From Methylomonas rivi (GTDB lineage: Bacteria; Pseudomonadota; Gammaproteobacteria; Methylococcales; Methylomonadaceae), in the NCBI RefSeq assembly GCF_024505165.1, contig NZ_JANIBK010000035.1, positions 1-32,815 on the forward strand: DNA of 32,815 bases, in the 5' to 3' direction. The position numbers and the translations under genes are program-made. This document shows positions 26,795 to 32,815 of this stretch, in pieces. Numbering within the stretch: position 1 is the first letter of the stretch; every line of letters starts with the position of its first letter. Below the pieces are notes generated by a model that saw only the letters and a list, made by a program, of their open reading frames with translations, was not told the origin of the DNA and did not search any database.

Positions 26795-27387
26795 CGCTTT
26801 TCACGGCCAGTGAATGTCAGCAACCCTAATCCGCAAGCAAATAACCAGATTGCGGCGGGAATTGGCACAGCGGTAACAGGAATCAAAGTGTAAATTCCCT
26901 GCGATATACCTACGCTACCATCGCCAATACCACCACCTGTTTGAGCAAATTCAGTGTATTGGTTGTTAAACATTTGCAAATGGGAAAGTATGCTAGGACT
27001 GTGATTGAAGAACGCGCCGTCCAAGCGAACTATATGACTATTTGCGTCTGTTGTTACCATAGGGCCAGGATATGTCGCCCCCTGCCCTCCAGGTACAAAC
27101 ATTGGCAAATTCGGCTCATAAATATAGGTTGTTGCGGTCTCGTGTGGATAAAAACCTTTCCCCGTTACACTGAAATTAATTAACTCCCCTTTGCTCAGGA
27201 AGTAATAGGAATTTGGAACAAGGCTTGCGCTATCAATATCGAAACCGCCAACCAAAGGCCTTATTCCTCCTGTTGGGAAGAAGTTTTCTTGCTGCATCAC
27301 AATATCGTAGTGAATTAGCGCGGCTTTCGCAGGAGCCGCACCAAGCCAAAGAAAAACGCAGACCACAAAACCAATTAAATGCCTCAT
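26782..27387 (-). CDS. PEP-CTERM sorting-signal protein (element cargo)
   Basis: A 201-residue exported protein on the opposite strand to the rest of the element. The N-terminus is a signal peptide (RHLIGFVVCVFLWLGAAPA, then KAALIHYDI). The C-terminus is a clear PEP-CTERM-type tail: VPIP, a hydrophobic helix AAIWLFACGLGLLTF, and a basic end GREKRKRL. The mature part has a beta-rich, Gly/Thr/Phe-rich composition with no recognised domain. PEP-CTERM proteins are cleaved by an exosortase and placed at the cell surface. The element encodes no exosortase, so it must rely on the host's. Its position between the tiny genes and attR is typical of cargo. Function unknown. Confidence 0.85.
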   Translation of the reverse strand: MRHLIGFVVCVFLWLGAAPAKAALIHYDIVMQQENFFPTGGIRPLVGGFDIDSASLVPNSYYFLSKGELINFSVTGKGFYPHETATTYIYEPNLPMFVPGGQGATYPGPMVTTDANSHIVRLDGAFFNHSPSILSHLQMFNNQYTEFAQTGGGIGDGSVGISQGIYTLIPVTAVPIPAAIWLFACGLGLLTFTGREKRKRL

Positions 27388-27467
27388 CTCATTGCCCCAA
27401 ACATCTTTTAAGTTGTACCGGAAATCACTCGAAACGCGCCAAGTGTTGATTGATATATCCTAAATTC

Positions 27468-27487
27468 GCTTACTATTTGCTTACCGG
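27468..27487. repeat. Right-end GCTTAC arm-type repeat
   Basis: GCTTAC-N5-GCTTAC-CGG matches 21165-21184 in the same orientation with 2 differences in 20 bases. Both copies are also preceded by a TGTTGAT...ATAT stretch. This one is 15 bases from the start of the right direct repeat. Confidence 0.6.
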
Positions 27488-27502
27488 AAACCTTCACGCA
27501 AC

Positions 27503-27620
<118 letters not shown>

Positions 27621-27632
27621 ATTGATTTAGTT

Positions 27633-27660
27633 ATTATACATCTTAAAATTATTATGTCAA
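27633..27660 (-). promoter_or_regulatory. Consensus sigma-70 promoter of tRNA-fMet
   Basis: On the minus strand TTGACA (27660-27655), a 16-bp A+T-rich spacer, and TATAAT (27638-27633): both boxes match consensus exactly. The tRNA 5' end is 12 bases beyond the -10 box. This promoter lies outside the element, so insertion leaves tRNA expression intact. Confidence 0.85.
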
Positions 27661-27682
27661 ATCATTAGTTTAATGATTTGAC
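27656..27682. repeat. 11-bp inverted repeat over the tRNA-fMet -35 box
   Basis: GTCAAATCATT and its perfect complement AATGATTTGAC, with a 5-base spacer, overlap the TTGACA box. It could act as an operator for the tRNA promoter, or as a hairpin at the 3' end of the pgk transcript, which arrives from the right on the same strand. No T-run follows the hairpin immediately. Confidence 0.5.
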
Positions 27683-27737
27683 TGGTTGCCGGCGCAAAAC
27701 CGAAAAATCAATCACCCGCCAAGCTTATGGCCCATTA

Positions 27738-28910
27738 TTATGCGCGCGCCATTAGGACGGAGACAGCCGGCAATTCCTTACCTTCCAAAAATTCCAGGAA
27801 GGCGCCGCCGCCGGTTGAGGTGTAGGACACTTTATCGGCAATGCCGTATTTGTCGATTGCAGCCAAGGTGTCACCACCACCGGCAATGGAAAACGCCGGG
27901 CTTTCGGCAATTGCCATGGACATGGCTTTGGTACCCTCGCCAAACTGATCGATTTCGAATACCCCGACAGGGCCGTTCCAGACAATGGTACCGGCTTTGG
28001 CCAGAATTGCCGCATACTGCTTGGCGGTTTCAGGGCCAATATCCAAAATCAGGTCGTCATCGGCCACATCGGCTACGTTTTTGACCGTCGCTTCCGCGGT
28101 TTCGGAAAATTCTTTAGCGCACACGACATCGACAGGCACCGGAATTTCGGCACCGCGCTGTTTGGCGGCGGCCATCAGGCGTTTCGCCTCGTCGATCAAA
28201 TCCGCTTCGTATAAGGATTTACCCACCCCATAACCGGCCGCGGCAATAAAGGTGTTGGCAATGCCGCCGCCCACAATCAATTGATCAACTTTGGTGGACA
28301 AGGACTCTAACACGGTCAACTTCGTAGACACTTTTGAACCGCCCACAATGGCTACCAAAGGTTTTTGCGGGGTTTCCAAGGCTTTACCCAATGCATCCAG
28401 TTCGGCGGCCAATAACGGGCCGGCGCAGGCAACGGCCGCATGCTCGGCTACCGCATGAGTCGAAGCTTCCGCGCGATGCGCCGTACCGAATGCGTCCATG
28501 ACGAAGATATCGCACAGCGCCGCCATTTTTTGCCCCAGTTCGGCGCTGTTTTTCTTTTCACCTTTGTTGAAACGAACGTTTTCGCACAACACAACCTCGC
28601 CACGCTTTACATCCACGCCATCCAGCCAATCCTTAACCAACCGCACAGGTTGACCCAACAACTTCGAAAAACGCTCGGCCACGGGTTGCAGACTGGAGGC
28701 TTCATCATATTCGCCTTCCGTCGGACGCCCCAAATGCGACATCAAAATGACGGCCGCACCGCCCGCCAGTGCGGCCTCAACGGTGGGAACACTCGCTTGA
28801 ATACGTAAGTCACTGGTAACCTTGCCGTCCTTTACCGGCACGTTTAAATCCTGCCGGATCAATACCCGTTTACCGGCCAAATCAAGATCCACCATTCTTT
28901 TAATAGACAT
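27738..28910 (-). CDS. pgk: Phosphoglycerate kinase
   Basis: Transfers phosphate between 1,3-bisphosphoglycerate and ADP in glycolysis/gluconeogenesis; cytoplasmic. At 390 residues it is the family length. Motifs: [15 protein letters not shown] near the start, [37 protein letters not shown], the nucleotide-binding GPVGVFE and the C-terminal [16 protein letters not shown]. The ATG at 28910 has an AGGAG site at good spacing, so it is preferred over the GTG at 28916. The gene is followed on the same strand by the tRNA-fMet gene about 118 bases away. It has no partner glycolytic genes within the window. Confidence 0.97.
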   Translation of the reverse strand: MSIKRMVDLDLAGKRVLIRQDLNVPVKDGKVTSDLRIQASVPTVEAALAGGAAVILMSHLGRPTEGEYDEASSLQPVAERFSKLLGQPVRLVKDWLDGVDVKRGEVVLCENVRFNKGEKKNSAELGQKMAALCDIFVMDAFGTAHRAEASTHAVAEHAAVACAGPLLAAELDALGKALETPQKPLVAIVGGSKVSTKLTVLESLSTKVDQLIVGGGIANTFIAAAGYGVGKSLYEADLIDEAKRLMAAAKQRGAEIPVPVDVVCAKEFSETAEATVKNVADVADDDLILDIGPETAKQYAAILAKAGTIVWNGPVGVFEIDQFGEGTKAMSMAIAESPAFSIAGGGDTLAAIDKYGIADKVSYTSTGGGAFLEFLEGKELPAVSVLMARA

Positions 28911-29242
28911 ATACACTCCTCATTGTTAAATAAACCGCGACATTATAAGGCGTAATCTTTCGGCAAACCTCTATTAAGGAAGCATTTCAATGTGATGTTG
29001 AATCAAAGATACGCCCGCCACCATTAGACAGACTGCTGTATTCACCCTTACACGAATTGAGACATTTGTCAGAGTTATACACGAATTCAATCACTTCAAA
29101 TAGTTCTCCCCAATCAATTGTGATAGCGTTACCCAACCGGAATGAGGATTGGCGTGAATGGGTTTTATTAAAACTCCCAACGCTTTTTAGCAAACATCAT
29201 ATACTTGGTAGACTGTCAATTAGAGATCGCTTACATTTAAAT
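28911..29242. other. Intergenic region between pgk and the HD-GYP gene
   Basis: About 330 bases holding the divergent promoters. The HD-GYP frame is open back to 29057, and a 68-codon frame (28987-29193, minus) also exists. Neither has a ribosome site or recognisable similarity, so I treat the region as non-coding. Confidence 0.5.
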
Positions 29243-30565
29243 ATGCTATTAAAAAAACTCTGGTCTTTCGGGAAAAAGAAAACCAAGCGCGCTAGTGATG
29301 TAGTCGAATACAGCGTGCCGGAACGCGTCTATACGCCCGTGAATCTGTTGGCGATAGGCATGTATGTTATCGAACTGGACCGCCCGTGGCTGGATAGCCC
29401 GTTTTTATTCCAAGGCTTTGAAATCAAAAACGAAAACGAGATTCGACAGCTAAAAGACTGCTGCGATTACGTTTACATAGACACCACTAGAGATCGCAAA
29501 CGCCAGCCGCGCAAATCAGATAACAACGACCCGCCGGTAATCGACACCAATATAGACTTCGGCGCGCCGCCCCCCAAACTCAGCCGTTTCGACAAGGAAA
29601 TCGACCGCGCGGAAGTTGTTCACAAACAAGTCGGCGAACTGGTGTCCGATTTCATGGAACGCATCGCCAAGGGAGAGGGCGTGGACACCAAGGCCGCCAA
29701 GGCCGCCGTCGCGGAATGTGTGAACAGTATTCTGCATTCGCCGGATGCGTTTTTATGGCTAAACCAGCTCAAAAACAAAGACGAATATACCGCCCAACAC
29801 AGCTTGAACGTTTGCGTGCTCTCCATCGTGCTGGGCAGGCATATCAATTTTTCCATGGCCAATCTGAATAACGTCGGCTTGTGCGGCATGATGCACGACA
29901 TGGGCAAAATGCTGGTGCCCTTGCACATCCTCAACAAGCCCGGCAGATTGGAGCCCGACGAAATGGAAATCATGCGTTCGCACGCCTCGCTGGGTTATGA
30001 ATTGCTGAAATCCAGCCAAGACATGTATTCCGGCGCCATCGACTCGGCGCATTCGCATCATGAAACCCTGGACGGCAAAGGCTATCCCAATAAACTGAAC
30101 CATAAACAACTCTCCTTGTTTACCCGCGTAGTCACGATAGCCGATATGTACGATGCCATTACCAGCGACCGGGTTTACCAAAAAGGCAGGACCCACCTGG
30201 AAGCTACCAGCATCATGTCCGACCTCAGCGGCACCCATCTTGACGGCAACTTGGTCGTCAAATTCATCGAAGCCCTAGGCGTATATCCGCCGGGTTGCGT
30301 GGTGACCATGACCAATGGCAGCATAGCCATCGTGGTGGAAATCAACGAATTCGCCAGGTTGCGCCCTAAAATTATCATCCTGCTGGACCAGGCCCAACAA
30401 CCCGTGGCGGAAAAAATCATTAATCTGGCGGATATGGAACTGGATGAACAAGGCAATCTGTTGACAATTAAAGGTATTGTCAAAGCCCAGGATTACGGCA
30501 TCGACATCGCTAAATATTACCAACAAGGCATTCTGCAAAAAGGTTTTGCGCAAAGCAAAACCTAA
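29243..30565 (+). CDS. DUF3391/HD-GYP domain phosphodiesterase
   Basis: A probable cyclic-di-GMP phosphodiesterase of about 440 residues. The N-terminal DUF3391 region reads VPERVYTPVNLLAIGMYVIEL. The HD-GYP domain follows with the metal-binding HD pair (GMMHDMGKML, H218-D219) and the GYP motif HHETLDGKGYP (G280-Y281-P282), and continues with RVVTIADMYDAITSDRVY. All expected metal ligands are seen. The start is uncertain: the ATG at 29243 lacks a Shine-Dalgarno and the frame is open to 29057, but the upstream 62 codons do not resemble the family. It hydrolyses c-di-GMP (to pGpG or GMP), opposing GGDEF proteins such as the one to the left of the island. Confidence 0.9.
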   Translation: MLLKKLWSFGKKKTKRASDVVEYSVPERVYTPVNLLAIGMYVIELDRPWLDSPFLFQGFEIKNENEIRQLKDCCDYVYIDTTRDRKRQPRKSDNNDPPVIDTNIDFGAPPPKLSRFDKEIDRAEVVHKQVGELVSDFMERIAKGEGVDTKAAKAAVAECVNSILHSPDAFLWLNQLKNKDEYTAQHSLNVCVLSIVLGRHINFSMANLNNVGLCGMMHDMGKMLVPLHILNKPGRLEPDEMEIMRSHASLGYELLKSSQDMYSGAIDSAHSHHETLDGKGYPNKLNHKQLSLFTRVVTIADMYDAITSDRVYQKGRTHLEATSIMSDLSGTHLDGNLVVKFIEALGVYPPGCVVTMTNGSIAIVVEINEFARLRPKIIILLDQAQQPVAEKIINLADMELDEQGNLLTIKGIVKAQDYGIDIAKYYQQGILQKGFAQSKT

Positions 30566-30589
30566 CCCCGCGACCATTTGCGGGGTTTT
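30564..30589 (+). terminator. Intrinsic terminator of the HD-GYP gene
   Basis: AACCCCGC-N8-GCGGGGTT followed by TT, overlapping the stop codon. A second hairpin (AGGTTTTGC-N5-GCAAAACCT, 30541-30563) lies just before it within the last codons. Confidence 0.85.
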
Positions 30590-30610
30590 AATGTCCAACC
30601 CGCCCAGTTG

Positions 30611-32503
30611 TCAACCCTGCAAGGCATCCAGCTCATCCCACCGCGCATACGCCAGCGCCAATTCAGCTTCCGCCGTCTTCAATTGCTCCAGCGTAGCCGA
30701 GACCGCATCCGGACTTTGTTTATAAAACTCGCCGCCGCCTATTTTCGCGGTCAACTCGGCTTGCAGGTTTTCCAGCTGTTCTATGCGCTCCGGCAATTGC
30801 TCCAGTTCACGCTGATCCTTGAAACTGAGTTTTTTAGTCGTTACGGTTTTCGGTTTGTCTTTTTTGACGGCTTGTTCGGCGGCCTTAACAGCCTCGGCCT
30901 CTGACTTTTTATTGCGCTCGGATAAAGCAAACCAATCGGCATAACCGCCGATATACTCGCCCACCCTGCCCTCGCCCTCGAACACCAATACGCTGGTAAC
31001 GACGTTATCCAGAAACTCCCGGTCATGGCTGACCAGCAATAAGGTGCCTTGGTACTCCACCAGCTTTTCTTCCAGGATTTCCAGGGTTTCCAGATCCAGG
31101 TCGTTGGTCGGTTCGTCCATCACGATCAGATTGGCCGGCTTGGTGAACAACCGCGCCAGCAGCAAGCGGTTTTTCTCGCCACCGGACAAGCTTCTGACCG
31201 GAGAACGGGCGCGGGCCGGCGCGAACAGAAAATCCGCCAGATAGCTCATCACATGGCGCTTACCGCCAGGCAAATCGATGAACTCGCCGCCGTCCAGCAC
31301 GCTGTCGGCCACCGAAATATCCGGGTCGAGCTGTTCGCGCAACTGGTCGAAATAAGCGATTTGCAAATTGGTGCCTAACTCAATGCTACCGCCGGTGGGT
31401 TGCAATTGTCCCAGCAACAGTTTCAACAAGGTGGATTTGCCGGCACCGTTGTTGCCGAGCAAACCGATCTTGTCGCCGCGTTCGATACGGATAGAGAAAT
31501 CCCGAATGATGGTTTTATCGCCATAATTGAAATTCACATCGACCGCTTCCACCACTTTTTTGCCGGAAGTCTCGCCCTTATTCAGGCTCAATTTGGTGGT
31601 GCCCTGGGTATTGCGGCGTTCGGCGCGCTCCGAGCGCAGTTTTTTCAAGGCCCTGACCCGGCCTTCGTTACGGGTGCGTCTGGCCTTGATACCTTGTCTG
31701 ATCCAGACTTCTTCCTTGGCCAGCTTCTTGTCGAATTCGGCGTTTTGATTGGCTTCGTCTTCCAGCGCGGCGGCTTTACGTTGCAGATAATCCTGATAAT
31801 TGCCGGCCCAGGAGGTCAACTGCCCCCTATCCAGATCGATGATGCGAGTAGCCAGTTTTTGCAGAAAGGCCCGATCATGGGTGACGAACAGCACCGCGCC
31901 TTGAAACGCCAGCAATTGCTCTTCCAGCCAAGCGATACTTTCGAAATCCAGATGGTTGGTAGGCTCATCCAGCAACAGCACTTCCGGGTCGATCACCAAA
32001 GCCCGCGCCAAGGCTACCCGCCGCTTCCAGCCGCCGGACAGGCTGCCGACCTTGACATCGGCCGGCAATTGCAATTTGCTCAATACCGCTTCCACCCGGC
32101 TTTGAAACTCCCAACCGTTGTCGGCTTCCAGCTTGTGTTGCACGTCGCCCAGCGCTTGCAAGGATTGTTCGCTGCCGTCCATGTGGGTCAGCAGTTCGTG
32201 ATAACGGGCGATCAAACGGCCCAATTCGCCCAGGCCGCCGGCCACGGCTTCGTAAATGGTGTCATCCGCCTCCAGATTGGGCTGTTGCTCCAGCCAAGCC
32301 AGCCGCAGTTCCGGCTGTCGCCAGATTTCGCCGTGATCGGCATGTATGTCGCCGGCGATAATTTTCATCAGCGTGGATTTGCCCTCGCCATTGCGTCCCA
32401 GCAAGCCGACCCGCTCGCCGGCATCGAGTTGAAAAGCGGCGTTGTCGAGCAGTGCGTGGGTGCCGAAGGCGATGGAAACGTTGGTTAAGCGGATTAAGGG
32501 CAT
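30611..32503 (-). CDS. uup: ABC-F family ATPase Uup
   Basis: Cytoplasmic ABC-F protein of 630 residues linked in E. coli to transposon precise excision, replication and ribosome function. Cassette 1 has Walker A GRNGEGKST, signature LSGGWKRRVALA and [12 protein letters not shown] charged linker follows (AKEEVWIRQGIKARRTRNEG, the P-site-interaction arm). Cassette 2 has GNNGAGKST, LSGGEKNRLLLA and VMDEPTNDLD. The C-terminal extension (from about 545) is a charged coiled coil, KDQRELEQLPERIEQLENLQ and on, characteristic of Uup rather than EttA or YheS. The start at 32503 overlaps the end of an upstream gene by 10 bases, so they are likely cotranscribed. Confidence 0.95.
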   Translation of the reverse strand: MPLIRLTNVSIAFGTHALLDNAAFQLDAGERVGLLGRNGEGKSTLMKIIAGDIHADHGEIWRQPELRLAWLEQQPNLEADDTIYEAVAGGLGELGRLIARYHELLTHMDGSEQSLQALGDVQHKLEADNGWEFQSRVEAVLSKLQLPADVKVGSLSGGWKRRVALARALVIDPEVLLLDEPTNHLDFESIAWLEEQLLAFQGAVLFVTHDRAFLQKLATRIIDLDRGQLTSWAGNYQDYLQRKAAALEDEANQNAEFDKKLAKEEVWIRQGIKARRTRNEGRVRALKKLRSERAERRNTQGTTKLSLNKGETSGKKVVEAVDVNFNYGDKTIIRDFSIRIERGDKIGLLGNNGAGKSTLLKLLLGQLQPTGGSIELGTNLQIAYFDQLREQLDPDISVADSVLDGGEFIDLPGGKRHVMSYLADFLFAPARARSPVRSLSGGEKNRLLLARLFTKPANLIVMDEPTNDLDLETLEILEEKLVEYQGTLLLVSHDREFLDNVVTSVLVFEGEGRVGEYIGGYADWFALSERNKKSEAEAVKAAEQAVKKDKPKTVTTKKLSFKDQRELEQLPERIEQLENLQAELTAKIGGGEFYKQSPDAVSATLEQLKTAEAELALAYARWDELDALQG

Positions 32504-32815
32504 GGGTTTTGTAAAGTGCGTCTGAGTAAGTCCAGGCTCAATAGCGCCGCCTGGTTTTGTTTGGTTTGGGCGCCGCCGCTCAAGCTATGTTGAGCATGAA
32601 CGGCACCGGTGCCGGTTTGCAGGCAATTATAAAGGACTATGCGCTTATCCTTGTGCCGATAATCGTCCTGGCTACCCTGAAACAGCTGAACCAAGGCAAA
32701 ATCGACGTTTTGCAACCTCATTAAGCGGCAGGCCAAGCGTTCGGCGGCGGCGGCCAAATCCCCCGCGCTATCCGGTTCGACAGCCAGTTGCCGCGCCGCG
32801 CCGACGGCATCCTTG
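32494..32815 (-). CDS. C-terminal part of an unrecognised protein (runs off the window)
   Basis: A frame open from the window's right end down to a TAA at 32494-32496, showing the last 106 residues. It reads KDAVGAARQLAVEPDSAGDL, a helical AAAAERLACRLMRLQNVDF, LVQLFQGSQDDYRHKDKR, then IVLYNCLQTGTGAVHAQHSL and a C-terminal LLSLDLLRRTLQNPCP. There is no membrane segment. I do not recognise a family. It overlaps the uup start by 10 bases on the same strand, suggesting one transcription unit. Confidence 0.65.
   Translation of the reverse strand, partial: KDAVGAARQLAVEPDSAGDLAAAAERLACRLMRLQNVDFALVQLFQGSQDDYRHKDKRIVLYNCLQTGTGAVHAQHSLSGGAQTKQNQAALLSLDLLRRTLQNPCP

Noticed and set aside
28987-29193. 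Minus-strand 68-codon frame between pgk and the HD-GYP gene
   Set aside because: There is no Shine-Dalgarno, no recognisable similarity, and it overlaps the open extension of the HD-GYP frame.
31400-32488. Long plus-strand open frame (362 codons) opposite uup
   Set aside because: It is antisense to a secure ABC-F gene, has no ribosome site or domain, and arises from the G+C-rich codon bias of uup.

Overview
The window looks like the chromosome of a gammaproteobacterium, most likely a Methylomonas-like methanotroph (order Methylococcales). This is inferred from three things: gammaproteobacterial gene orders (dacA-dat-ybeD-lipB-lipA and dusB-fis-purH), PEP-CTERM-type secreted proteins with a Val-Pro-Leu/Ile-Pro sorting motif, and a bacteriohemerythrin-PAS-GGDEF-EAL regulator. 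No methane-oxidation gene lies in the window, so the genus is a guess.

Left part (1-10.2 kb). A tightly overlapped minus-strand operon runs dacA (PBP5-type carboxypeptidase), dat (class IV PLP D-amino acid transaminase), ybeD, lipB (octanoyltransferase) and lipA (lipoyl synthase), with the start of a membrane protein gene beyond it. Next come a small orphan gene, a rubredoxin (57 aa) paired with an alpha/beta hydrolase, and a methyl-accepting chemotaxis protein. A LysR regulator is divergent from a pirin and Old Yellow Enzyme gene pair that overlap by four bases.

Middle (10.2-20.9 kb). A PEP-CTERM-like exported protein with its own terminator is followed by the ABC-F ATPase ybiT, then the dusB-fis-purH operon. 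A very large minus-strand sensor follows: hemerythrin, five PAS domains, GGDEF and EAL.

Integrated element (20947-27593). This is the main finding. A 91-bp perfect direct repeat (20947-21037 and 27503-27593) brackets a 6.6-kb island inserted in the initiator tRNA-fMet gene. The repeat contains the 3' 50 nt of the tRNA plus its terminator. Inside are a P4-type tyrosine integrase, an A+T-rich orphan gene, an AlpA/excisionase-like protein, a winged-helix-like protein, a P4-alpha-sized TOPRIM/D5 primase-helicase, a large inverted repeat with tandem GTGCAGATA-type units just behind the primase gene, a chain of overlapping tiny genes ending in a 22-aa hydrophobic peptide, and an opposite-strand PEP-CTERM protein as apparent cargo. 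Paired GCTTAC motifs, 11 bp apart, occur near both ends and look like integrase arm sites. No capsid, tail, terminase or portal gene is present. The layout therefore suggests a satellite-like or plasmid-like integrative element rather than a full prophage.

Right part (27.5-32.8 kb). The restored tRNA-fMet gene has a consensus promoter, and an 11-bp inverted repeat overlaps its -35 box. Then come pgk, a DUF3391/HD-GYP c-di-GMP phosphodiesterase with a clear terminator, the ABC-F ATPase uup, and the 3' end of an unrecognised gene that runs off the window. Two c-di-GMP enzymes thus lie either side of the island.
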